Positions 35,153 through 42,609 of a DNA stretch of 64,000 bases are shown here, in pieces. The notes under the pieces were generated by a model, which made no database searches, was not told the origin of the DNA, and saw nothing but the letters and a program-made list of their open reading frames with translations. The position numbers and the translations under genes are program-made. Each line of letters begins with the position of its first letter. Position 1 is the first letter of the stretch. Location of the stretch: positions 62,001 to 126,000 of the forward strand of contig JAJVII010000042.1 of the NCBI GenBank assembly GCA_022072085.1. Reading direction: 5' to 3'. Origin of the DNA: Phycisphaerae bacterium (lineage in GTDB: Bacteria > Planctomycetota > Phycisphaerae > JAJVII01).

Positions 35153-35782
35153 CTATCGCGGCCCAAAGGCCATATCGTACAGCCGACCGCACTCGAGGTT
35201 GGAAAACTCCGTCGGGACGGCCGTCGCCAGCGGGCCATGCCTTGCCTCGAAGGCACGGATGTCCTCTCCGACCCCCCGAAGCACTGCAATCCAGTCGCCT
35301 GCCGACTTGATCTGTCTACCGACTTGGCGTCTCACCTTCGAGTCGAAGGCGGGGCCGATCCTGCCGCGTGTGAGCAAGAGGACGGCCTTCGATATGCCAA
35401 CGCACGAACCGCACCCATCGATGGGCAACTTCTCGAAGACGCTCCACAGGGATTCCAGATGGGTCAGAACTTCCCCACCAGTCTCTGGCAAGTCGCGGAC
35501 AACGACACCGGTAAGCCCGTGAATATGCGGTCCGGCCGCGGCTACGAGGTCGTCCAGATAAGGCGCCTTGTGCCGATCTTCCGATCTTGCCCTGCGCATC
35601 GCGTGCGGGCGAGTGGCTTGCCACTTGCGGAGGATACTTCCGAGCAACCCAACCTGCTCCGCTGGGTTGGCACGCAACCAGTGATTCCAGTGTTCGGCGT
35701 AGCGACGACTGGATGCCGCAACGGCTTCCTTGACCTCGAACGGGGTCATCGTTCGCAAGCAAGTAACAGTCCAGGCGTTCAC
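35153..35782 (-). CDS. Hypothetical protein, coupled to the HIT gene
   Basis: The 209-residue product is not recognised with confidence. It is helical, with MTPFEVKEAVAASSRRYAEH near the start and CVGISKAVLLLTRGRIGPAFDSKVRRQVGRQIKSAGDWIAVL near residue 130; the latter faintly resembles DUF6308-type proteins. A GTG start at 35782 overlaps the HIT-gene stop as GTGA and has GGAGG four bases upstream. The alternative ATG at 35749 lacks a clear site. It ends exactly at the base after the DUF4926-like stop, so the two genes converge with no spacer. It belongs to the accessory set between dgt and the HIT gene. Confidence 0.6.
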   Translation of the reverse strand: MNAWTVTCLRTMTPFEVKEAVAASSRRYAEHWNHWLRANPAEQVGLLGSILRKWQATRPHAMRRARSEDRHKAPYLDDLVAAAGPHIHGLTGVVVRDLPETGGEVLTHLESLWSVFEKLPIDGCGSCVGISKAVLLLTRGRIGPAFDSKVRRQVGRQIKSAGDWIAVLRGVGEDIRAFEARHGPLATAVPTEFSNLECGRLYDMAFGPR

Positions 35783-36348
35783 TTGTCCTCCGAAATGCCC
35801 GCCGCCTGAACTGGCAGACCCAGTTTCCCGGCGTCGGCCCGCAGTTGGGCGTAGCTGGCTGTCAGGGCGTCGGGAATGACGCGCACGTCGGCCAGCACCG
35901 CCATGTAGTTCGTGTCGCCCGGCCAGCGCGGCACGGCGTGAAAGTGGACATGCCCGGGCAGCCCGGCGCCGGCGCACTGGCCGATGTTCACGCCGATGTT
36001 GCAGCCCTCGGCCTTGAACGACCGCATGAGCAGCACCTCGACGTCGCGGGTCAGCCTGGCCAGTTCCGCCAGCCGCTCGTCCGGCAGTTCGCCCAGCGTG
36101 CCGAGGTGCTCAGCCGGGGCGATCAGCATGTGGCCGTTGGCGTAGGGGAAGCGGTTGAGCAGCACGAGGCAGCTTCTGGTCCGCCAGAGGATGTAGTTGT
36201 CGCGGTCGGCTTCGGGGGTGGCGAAGTAGTCGCAGAGGAAGCAGCCGCCGCTGCGGTCCGGCCCGGGCGAGCCCTCCCCCTTCTCGCCCAACTTGCGGAT
36301 ATATTCCATCCGCCAGGGAGCCCAAATGTTGTTGACGGGGTTACTCAT
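35779..36348 (-). CDS. HIT-family nucleotide hydrolase/phosphorylase (Ap4A phosphorylase-like)
   Basis: The 189-residue protein has the histidine triad HVHFHAVPRW near residue 130, a zinc-type CFLC and the GHMLIAPAEHLGTL strand. The length and the N-terminal NIWAPWRMEYI motif match the bacterial Ap4A phosphorylase/ATP adenylyltransferase-like group, which cleaves dinucleoside polyphosphates. ATG at 36348 has GAGGCG upstream. It is divergent from the GH42-like gene. Confidence 0.9.
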   Translation of the reverse strand: MSNPVNNIWAPWRMEYIRKLGEKGEGSPGPDRSGGCFLCDYFATPEADRDNYILWRTRSCLVLLNRFPYANGHMLIAPAEHLGTLGELPDERLAELARLTRDVEVLLMRSFKAEGCNIGVNIGQCAGAGLPGHVHFHAVPRWPGDTNYMAVLADVRVIPDALTASYAQLRADAGKLGLPVQAAGISEDK

Positions 36349-36361
36349 CCAGACGCCTCGC

Positions 36362-36390
36362 TTGTCGCCGCATCGGCCGGGTGGTATTGT
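36362..36390 (+). promoter_or_regulatory. Promoter of the GH42-like gene
   Basis: TTGTCG and TATTGT are separated by 17 bases in the 94-base gap between divergent genes. Both hexamers are only moderate matches. Confidence 0.4.
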
Positions 36391-36442
36391 GTTGCACCCG
36401 CGACGGATTTGCAAGCCGGCATGTCCACCAAGGAGAATCCGC

Positions 36443-38677
36443 ATGCGTCTTCACCGCGTGGCCCTCTCGCTCGTGATGCTCGTCGCCGCGACGGCCGCCG
36501 CCCAGGAGATTCCCAACGCCCCGGCCGTCCCGCAGGGCGGGTTCGACGCCGCCTGGCCGGGCTATTTCGTCGTCCCCTGGCGGGCCGGCACGCCCGAACT
36601 GAACGACGCCACCGCCGCCGCGTGGAAGCGCGACGGCATCGCCACGCTGCACCTGGACAAGAACTTCTCGCCCGACGAGATCGCCTGGGCCGACAAACAT
36701 GGCTTCTCGCTCTACCTCGACCACGTCGCCGGCAAGGGCATCCTCTACCTGCGCGAGCGAAAGGAACTGATCAGCCGCCGGCCGGACAAGAAGTGGCTCG
36801 TCGGCCCGGGGCTGCTGCTGGCCAGGCCGCGCTGCCTGCACGACCCGGCCGTCATCGCCGAGATGGACGGGCTGGTCCGCAGGCACGTCGCCGGCGCGAA
36901 GGACCATCGGCCGTTCTGCTACTCGCTGGATGACGAGATATCCACCGGCGACTTCGTCAGCGCGTCGGAGACCTGCTGGGCGCCCGCCAGCCGACCGGCG
37001 TTCCGCAAGTTCGCGATGGGGCTCTACGGCGGCTCACTGGAGCGGCTGAACGCCGAGTGGGGCACGTCGTTCAAGAGCGCCGACGAGATCGTGCCCGAGG
37101 ACGCGGACCGCTCCTGGCAGCAGGCCCGCACGACGACAGCCGACAAGTGGAACTTCTCCCGATGGGCCGACTTCCGCCAGTTCATGGACCAGACGATGGC
37201 TGACACGCTGGTTCACATTGTCAAGGTCGCCAACGAGGTCGATCCGAAGCGCCCCGCGGGCATCGAGGGCTCGCAGCAGCCCTGCGCCTACGGCGGATAC
37301 GACTGGTCGCGGCTGGTCCGCAGCGTCCAGTGGATCGAGAATTACGACATCGGCGGCAACGAAGAGATCATCCGCTCGCTGGCGCCCCGGGTGATCCGGG
37401 CCAAGACCTTCTTCAGCCGCCAGTCCAAAGTCGGCGACTCCGCGATCCTCTGGTATCACTTCGCCCACGGCAACCGCGGCAGCATCCTCTGGCCGTCGGG
37501 CAAGGACCTGCGATTCTGGGCGCCCGACGGGACGCTGGACAAGCGGATCGCCTACCTGCCGCCGATCTTCAGGGAGATGCAGGGCCCGCGGCTGGCGACG
37601 CTGCTGACCGGTGCGGAGTACCAGGACGACGGCGTCGCGATCTACTACAGCCAGCCGTCGATCCGGGCGGCCTGGATTCTCGACTCGACCGTCCACGAGA
37701 ACCACGGATGGGCCGCCCGCAGCGGCGGCATCGAGCGTTACAACAGCACGTCGATCCTCTGCCGGCTGGCCTGGATGGCCATGCTTCAGGACGCCGGCCT
37801 CCAGTACAGCTTCATCGACGCCCCCAAGCTGGCTGCCGGCGAGCTGACCGCCGATCGCTTCAAGGTGCTGATCCTGCCGGCCTGCTTCGCGCTGAGCGAC
37901 GCGGAGATCGCGGCTATGGAGAAGTTCGTCAAGGCCGGCGGCACGGTCATCGCCGACTTTCTGCCCGGCCTGATGAACGAACACTGCCGCTTCCGCACCG
38001 GCCCGGGCATCGCCCAATCCCTGTTCGGCGTGGACGAGTCCGACCTGTCCGCGGGCCTGTTCGATGGCAAGGCGGTCACCTTCATCGACAGCGAGAAGTT
38101 GAACAAGCCGCTGTCCGACCGGTTTGTTACCGAGGGGACGCAGATGGTCAACGGCTGGCCCCGCGTGGTCCGCAAGGCCGTGACCGGGAACGTCCATGAA
38201 TGCTTCGAAACGCAGCGAAGCAACGGCAACGGCGCCCCCGGCGGGCGGACGCTGCTGCTGAACCTCTCGCCGGTTCCCTACCTGGTCAACCGGGCCGCCG
38301 GCCGGGCAGATCCCAACGCCGGATGGATCGGGCAGTACCTCAAGGAGGCCCGCGCGGCCGCTCCGGTCACCGTTCGGACCGCCGGGCGGTTCAACGAGGT
38401 CGTGCGGTGGCGCAAGGGCGACAAGGAGATCATCTGCGTCGTGAAGAGCCCGCCCCGGCAGTTGAACGAATCGTTCGACGCGATGGCCAAACTGGGCGCG
38501 ATCGACGATCGGCCGACTCGGCTGACGCTGGAGTGGCTGGCCCGGCCGGCCGGCCCGGTGGTCAACGTTCGGACGGGCAAGACGCTTGATGTGGACGAGG
38601 GCGAGGACGGCGTCTTCCGCCTCGACGACACCTGGATCCCCTGCGAGGCGGCCATCTACGAACACCCGAGCAAGTGA
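36443..38677 (+). CDS. Exported GH42-like (beta-galactosidase-related) protein
   Basis: The 744-residue protein has a signal peptide (about 1-20, MLVAATAAA). A TIM-barrel-like half (about 40-430) includes FCYSLDDEIS, LYGGSLERLNAEWGTSFKS and PKRPAGIEGSQQPCAYGGYDW. A flavodoxin-like trimerisation domain follows (about 450-640: FKVLILPACFALSDAEIAAM, FVKAGGTVIADFLPGLMNEH). This resembles GH42 beta-galactosidases. The pairing of acid/base and nucleophile residues was not located with certainty, so activity is unproven. It probably acts on plant or algal glycans outside the cytoplasm. ATG at 36443 has AAGGAG upstream. Confidence 0.75.
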   Translation: MRLHRVALSLVMLVAATAAAQEIPNAPAVPQGGFDAAWPGYFVVPWRAGTPELNDATAAAWKRDGIATLHLDKNFSPDEIAWADKHGFSLYLDHVAGKGILYLRERKELISRRPDKKWLVGPGLLLARPRCLHDPAVIAEMDGLVRRHVAGAKDHRPFCYSLDDEISTGDFVSASETCWAPASRPAFRKFAMGLYGGSLERLNAEWGTSFKSADEIVPEDADRSWQQARTTTADKWNFSRWADFRQFMDQTMADTLVHIVKVANEVDPKRPAGIEGSQQPCAYGGYDWSRLVRSVQWIENYDIGGNEEIIRSLAPRVIRAKTFFSRQSKVGDSAILWYHFAHGNRGSILWPSGKDLRFWAPDGTLDKRIAYLPPIFREMQGPRLATLLTGAEYQDDGVAIYYSQPSIRAAWILDSTVHENHGWAARSGGIERYNSTSILCRLAWMAMLQDAGLQYSFIDAPKLAAGELTADRFKVLILPACFALSDAEIAAMEKFVKAGGTVIADFLPGLMNEHCRFRTGPGIAQSLFGVDESDLSAGLFDGKAVTFIDSEKLNKPLSDRFVTEGTQMVNGWPRVVRKAVTGNVHECFETQRSNGNGAPGGRTLLLNLSPVPYLVNRAAGRADPNAGWIGQYLKEARAAAPVTVRTAGRFNEVVRWRKGDKEIICVVKSPPRQLNESFDAMAKLGAIDDRPTRLTLEWLARPAGPVVNVRTGKTLDVDEGEDGVFRLDDTWIPCEAAIYEHPSK

Positions 38678-38740
38678 GTGCGACGACTGGCGCGCTCCCT
38701 TACGGTCGCGGCTATTGACTCCTGCAAGAGGAATCTTCAT

Positions 38741-38866
38741 TCACCACAGAGGACACCGAGATCACAGAGGGGGGTCCGAAACGTCAAGAAATGACCGAAA
38801 TCCAGAATCTTTCAATACGTCTGACTCTGTGCCCTCTGTGTTCTCTGTGGTGAAGATTTCTTTTAC
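38741..38866. repeat. CACAGAG-type inverted repeat
   Basis: CACCACAGAGGACACCGAG and CTCTGTGTTCTCTGTGGTG form a long imperfect hairpin with a less structured interior. It fills the gap between the convergent GH42-like and membrane-protein genes and shares the stem-loop design of the CACGAAG and ATTCG types. Confidence 0.8.
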
Positions 38867-38902
38867 AGGACTCAATAAACAAGCACACGCAAGGAGAAGA
38901 AG

Positions 38903-38931
38903 AAGGGCCGTCCCGCGGGGGACGGCCCTTT
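38903..38931 (-). terminator. Rho-independent terminator of the membrane protein gene
   Basis: A perfect 12-bp stem (AAGGGCCGTCCC / GGGACGGCCCTT) around a GCGG loop. On the minus strand it is followed by TTCTTCTTCTCC. It lies 23 bases past the stop at 38954 and could also stop transcripts from the plus-strand gene. Confidence 0.8.
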
Positions 38932-38953
38932 GCGTCTGCGTGTCAGACGACGA

Positions 38954-40771
38954 CTACTCGGCCTTGGGGGCCTCGCCTTCCTCAGCCGCCTTGGGGGCCT
39001 CGGGCTCAGCCGACGCGGCCGGGGCAGCCGCCTCCGCCGGGGCCGCCGGCTCGGGCGGCAGGTCTTCCATCGGCTCCTCGATGTAAACCTCGTCCAGTTC
39101 GGTCGCGTCCTCGGCCCGCCTTAACAGCAGGTAGATGTAGGTGCTCGACGAGACGAGGTAGCTGATAACCCAGGCGACCAGCAGGCCGCCGACGAGCATG
39201 ATCCAGAGGTTCACGAGGTAGCCGCCGAACCAGTCAACCCCGTTGATCCCCGCGGGCGACAGGCCGCTGCCGTGGAAATTCTCGAACGTCGGGCCGGACC
39301 ACATCAGGTCCCACTTGCCCGCGCCGGCGCGGACCTCGGTGCGGCTGGTGAAGTCGAACAGGCCGACGACGAAGTGCGAAACCTTCAGCGTCGCGAACAG
39401 GACCGTTCGCACGAACAGGTAGCAGATCGTGCCGTAGCCGGCTGCCACCAGCCCGTAGAACGACGCCCGCCATGGCCGCGACAGGACAAACTGGCTGCTG
39501 CGGGTGATCGCGTCAAACGCGTCGCTGCCCTCGACCGCGACCGTCGGGGCCATGAGCAACCCGCCGGCGACCAGCAGGATCAGCAGCATCGCCAGCGCGA
39601 ACGAGACCACCATCACCAGGCCGAACCAGATGCCGATCCAGACGCCGCCGAAGCCGGGAATCAGCCCGACCAGCGACACCGGGGCGGCCACCAGCACCGA
39701 AAGCACCAGGAAGATGATGATCGGGGCCAGCATGGCGCCGAGGTTGTGATACCACTTGCGCAGGCCGAAGCGGAGGCACTCGCCCAAGCCGGCCTTTTCG
39801 TCGCGGGTCGCCTGGAGGGCGGCCGCCCGGGCGACCCCGCCGATCGCGACCGACCAGACGAACAGGAAGATCACCGCGAAGATGACCGCATAAATCCAGT
39901 GCGCGGCGAACAGCCAGATCACGCCCTGGGCCATCAGCGACAGGCAGGCCAGCAGGCCCAGCGGATCCTGGGCGGCGTTGGCCTGGGCGGCCTGGAGGCG
40001 TGTGGCCCGGGCAAGTTCGCCGGGCGGCATCTGCTGCCGCTGTTCGATCTGATTGAAGCCGGTCAGGATGTTGCCGTGCAGGACCGCGCGGACGGCCTCG
40101 CGGAAGTAGTAGCCCTCGTAGTCCGAGAAGGTCGCAAAGACGCCCTGCGGCCGGACCGCGTCCAGAGCGGCGTCGAGCATGGCGTAGTTGTCGTAGGCGT
40201 TTCGCGTCGCCGTGAGGTAGTCCTTCTCAGCCTGCTCGCGCGCATCCTTCTTCTTGTCGGCGCCGTCGAGCTTGTCGGCGGCCTCCAGGGCCTTCTTGCG
40301 ATCGTCGGCCGCCACTTTCAGGTCGGCTTCCAGGCCCTCGTCGAAAGCCTTGGCCAACTGACCGCGAACCTTGCCGGGATCCTCGCGGGCGGCCTTGGCG
40401 GCGTCGTCCGGCTTGCCCGCGTAGGGGCGGTCCTTGACGGTGAGAAATCGCTGGGCGGCCTGGACCAGCGAGCCTTCGACGGCTTTCTGGGCGCCGTCCC
40501 GCCAGGCGTCAAAGTCCTGCACGCACCAATAGGCGTCGGGCTCGGTGAAGACCGCCGTCGGCGGGGCGCCCTGCGGCGCCGCGTAGACGTCGCTGAGGTG
40601 GGTGAAGACCAGGTCCATCACCAGGCCCAGGCCCCAGGTCAGGACCACCGCCAGCAGGGCGATGCCGATCTTGCTCATCTGACGCGACAGCTTGAAGCTG
40701 CCGAAGATCCGCGTGAATCCGAATACCTCACGCCAGTTGACGCTGCGAAGTTCCTGGCCGTCGTCAGCCAT
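38954..40771 (-). CDS. Integral membrane protein with coiled, charged central domain
   Basis: The 605-residue protein is not recognised. A first transmembrane helix (about 36-56) precedes an extended charged, Lys/Asp/Ala-rich domain (about 100-230, with KKKDAREQAEKDY). At least five hydrophobic segments follow (about 280-310, 345-375, 376-407, 432-455, 520-555). The last 45 residues are an acidic Ala/Pro/Glu tail. ATG at 40771 has AAAGGAG upstream. The multi-helix block resembles YihY/UPF-type or ABC-permease-like architectures, but no motif decides it. A strong terminator lies 3' of it. Confidence 0.7.
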   Translation of the reverse strand: MADDGQELRSVNWREVFGFTRIFGSFKLSRQMSKIGIALLAVVLTWGLGLVMDLVFTHLSDVYAAPQGAPPTAVFTEPDAYWCVQDFDAWRDGAQKAVEGSLVQAAQRFLTVKDRPYAGKPDDAAKAAREDPGKVRGQLAKAFDEGLEADLKVAADDRKKALEAADKLDGADKKKDAREQAEKDYLTATRNAYDNYAMLDAALDAVRPQGVFATFSDYEGYYFREAVRAVLHGNILTGFNQIEQRQQMPPGELARATRLQAAQANAAQDPLGLLACLSLMAQGVIWLFAAHWIYAVIFAVIFLFVWSVAIGGVARAAALQATRDEKAGLGECLRFGLRKWYHNLGAMLAPIIIFLVLSVLVAAPVSLVGLIPGFGGVWIGIWFGLVMVVSFALAMLLILLVAGGLLMAPTVAVEGSDAFDAITRSSQFVLSRPWRASFYGLVAAGYGTICYLFVRTVLFATLKVSHFVVGLFDFTSRTEVRAGAGKWDLMWSGPTFENFHGSGLSPAGINGVDWFGGYLVNLWIMLVGGLLVAWVISYLVSSSTYIYLLLRRAEDATELDEVYIEEPMEDLPPEPAAPAEAAAPAASAEPEAPKAAEEGEAPKAE

Positions 40772-40973
40772 CGCCGACTCCTTTCTCGTGGGTCTTACCG
40801 ACAGGCAGTGCGTTCATCATTCGTCGTTAGCCCCGGACCGGGCGGGCGATATGAAATTGCGCCCGTCTGCGGACGATTATAAATGGCGCTGCGTCGCCTG
40901 CAATACAAAAACGAGGGGGCGGGAGGCTACAGCCGACGCAGGAGCGGCGAGCGTCCGTCGGAGGCGGGCAGAC

Positions 40974-41315
40974 TCACTCGGCCGCCTTGGCTTTCGACTT
41001 GCCTTTGGGCTTGCTGTCGGTCTTGGTCTCGCTCTTGGCCGGCGAGTTGTCCTTGGCCGGCGAACTGTCCTTGGCCGACGCGTCCGACGCCGCCGGGGCC
41101 TTGTCCTTGCCGGCTGCCTGTTTGTAGCCGTCGCTGCGGTAGTCGGTGATGTAGAACCCCGAGCCCTTGAAGATGAGCCCGCCGCCGGCGCTGATCAGCC
41201 GCTTCACCTTCAGCTTCCCGCACCTGGGGCACTTGCGGACGGGGTTGGCCTTGATCGACTGAAACAGCTCGAACTCATGCCCGCAGGCGTCGCACTTGTA
41301 CTCGTAGGTCGGCAT
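40974..41315 (-). CDS. FmdB-type zinc-ribbon regulatory protein
   Basis: The 113-residue protein starts [20 protein letters not shown] and has a CxxC...CPRCG zinc ribbon, the FmdB family pattern. A low-complexity Lys/Ser/Pro tail of about 45 residues follows. FmdB-type proteins occur widely, and their role is unclear. In planctomycete-like genomes they are frequent near chaperone genes, as here upstream in order of grpE, dnaJ and groEL on the same strand. The start at the [11 protein letters not shown] (41315) is fixed by family alignment; the ORF extension to 41369 crosses a CACGAAG repeat. Confidence 0.85.
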   Translation of the reverse strand: MPTYEYKCDACGHEFELFQSIKANPVRKCPRCGKLKVKRLISAGGGLIFKGSGFYITDYRSDGYKQAAGKDKAPAASDASAKDSSPAKDNSPAKSETKTDSKPKGKSKAKAAE

Positions 41316-41330
41316 AACCGCACTCCACTG

Positions 41331-41510
41331 ATCAACACGAAGGGCCACGAAGGCAAAGCCAAGGGCCACGAAGGAATTCTAGGGCTCAAGATTCAGACGA
41401 TCATCCGCTTCCATCCACGGATCAACACGAAGGGCCACGAAAGAAGAACCAAGGGCCACGAAGGAATTCAATGGTTCACGACTCAGACGATCATTCGTTT
41501 CCATTCCAGG
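41331..41510. repeat. Tandem pair of 90-bp CACGAAG-type units ending in GxxExxY-gene 3' codons
   Basis: Positions 41331-41420 and 41421-41510 align end to end without gaps, with 76 of 90 bases identical by hand count. Each unit starts ATCAACACGAAGGGCCACGA. On the minus strand each ends with the final codons of the nuclease gene: the right copy is the living gene's WKRMIV-stop, and the left copy keeps WKRMIV-stop (stop at 41393-41395) but has no gene body. Confidence 0.9.
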
Positions 41511-41869
41511 CGGGCTGGGGATGCGAAGTTGATCAACAGGCCGACGCGGATTCCCGTTGCCCGCAGGTAGTTCAACAACTGCGCCTCATGAGCCTTGCAC
41601 AGGGCCTCGGCGGCCTTCAACTCCAGAATGATCTTGCTCTCGCACACGAAGTCGGCAACGAATCTCTTCTCAAGAAAGAAGTCCTTGTACCGAATCGGCA
41701 GGCCCTTCTCCGCCTCGAACGCGACCCCCGCCCGTGTCAGTTCGTAGGCCAACGCCTCCGCGTACACACTCTCCAGAAATCCGGCCCCCAACGTCTTGTG
41801 GACCTTGATGGCCGCCCCAATGATCCGGTAGACCTCATCCCGGTATAGCAACTCACTCTTCTCTTCCAT
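41483..41869 (-). CDS. GxxExxY protein (PD-(D/E)XK nuclease-like)
   Basis: The 128-residue protein has the family signature HKTLGAGFLESVYAEAL and the catalytic-type segments FVADFVCESKIILELKA (D...ELK), followed by LLNYLRATGIRVGLLINF. Members belong to the PD-(D/E)XK superfamily; no substrate is established. The gene is a lone ORF whose 5' flank (41878-41925) and 3' flank (41331-41482) are the two arms of a CACGAAG-type inverted repeat. It thus occupies the loop of an element that has a short loop elsewhere. Confidence 0.92.
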   Translation of the reverse strand: MEEKSELLYRDEVYRIIGAAIKVHKTLGAGFLESVYAEALAYELTRAGVAFEAEKGLPIRYKDFFLEKRFVADFVCESKIILELKAAEALCKAHEAQLLNYLRATGIRVGLLINFASPARLEWKRMIV

Positions 41870-41877
41870 CTCACTCC

Positions 41878-41925
41878 CCCTTTCGTGGCCCTTCTCCCCC
41901 TTCGTGCCCCTTCGTGTTAATCCGT
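41878..41925. repeat. Right arm of the CACGAAG-type repeat around the GxxExxY gene
   Basis: CCCCTTTCGTGGCCCTTCTCC and CCCCTTCGTGTTAAT are reverse complements of the left-arm words ATCAACACGAAGGGCCACGA. The arms are about 390 bases apart, separated by the gene. Confidence 0.8.
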
Positions 41926-42495
41926 CTCTTCGCCTTCCGGCGCGACGGCCACGACCACTCGGCTGGCCCGCAGGGGTCGGCCGTCCATCAGGTAGCCCCG
42001 GGCCACCTCCTGCGTCACGGTCATCGGGGGCACGTCGCCGGCCGGCTCGCGCATCAGGGCCTCGTGAATCTCCGGGTCGAACGGCCGGCCGACCGCTTCG
42101 ATCGGCGTCACGCCGTGCCGGGACAGCAGACCCAGCAGGTGCTCGTGGGTGATGCGGACGCCGGCGATGATGGCCTCCGCCGGCTGGGCCAGCCGACCGG
42201 CCTCCAGGGCTCGCTCCAGGTCGTCCACCACGGTCAGCACCTCGCGCAGCACATCCCGGCGGGCCCGGTCACGGGCGTCGGCTGTCTCGCGGGCGGTCCG
42301 CTTCTGGTAGTTCTGGTAGTCGGCGGTCGTGCGCAGCAGCCGGTCGTTCAGCCTGGCCACCTCGGCCTGGAGCTGGGCGATGCGGGCATCAGCAGTCGGC
42401 GGCGGAGGCGGGGCAGCCGATTGGCCGCTCGCGTTCTGATCGCTGACGGGAATCTCGATCTTCTCATCATCCGGGTTGTGGTTGTCTTTGCTCAC
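41917..42495 (-). CDS. grpE: Nucleotide exchange factor GrpE
   Basis: The 192-residue co-chaperone releases ADP from DnaK. A disordered acidic/Pro N-terminus is followed by the long coiled coil (ARIAQLQAEVARLNDRLLRTTADYQNYQKR), then the four-helix and beta-wing domain (RVITHEHLL-type region, GVTPIEAVGRPFDPEIHEAL, GYLMDGRPLRASRVVVA). Start: GTG at 42495 with GAGG six bases upstream. The ORF's further GTG at 42534 lies inside a CACGAAG repeat and is unlikely. No dnaK gene is present in the window. Confidence 0.93.
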   Translation of the reverse strand: MSKDNHNPDDEKIEIPVSDQNASGQSAAPPPPPTADARIAQLQAEVARLNDRLLRTTADYQNYQKRTARETADARDRARRDVLREVLTVVDDLERALEAGRLAQPAEAIIAGVRITHEHLLGLLSRHGVTPIEAVGRPFDPEIHEALMREPAGDVPPMTVTQEVARGYLMDGRPLRASRVVVAVAPEGEETD

Positions 42496-42526
42496 CGTTG
42501 GCCTCGCCTGGAACTGCCGGAAGAAG

Positions 42527-42602
42527 TCTCCCACGAAGAGCCACGAAGGCGTCTTCTGATAATGAACTCCTGGCTTTCCTCTTCGTGGTCCTTCGTGGGA
42601 GA
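42527..42602. repeat. CACGAAG-type inverted repeat, compact copy
   Basis: TCTCCCACGAAGAGCCACGAAG and CTTCGTGGTCCTTCGTGGGA form a clean stem of about 20 bp with a short interior loop between grpE and dnaJ. It is the tightest copy in the window and shows the basic hairpin unit. Confidence 0.85.
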
Positions 42603-42609
42603 TTTTGAA

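Noticed and set aside
42496-42534. Upstream GTG start for grpE
   Set aside because: It lies within a CACGAAG hairpin repeat; the GTG at 42495 has GAGG upstream and fits GrpE length.
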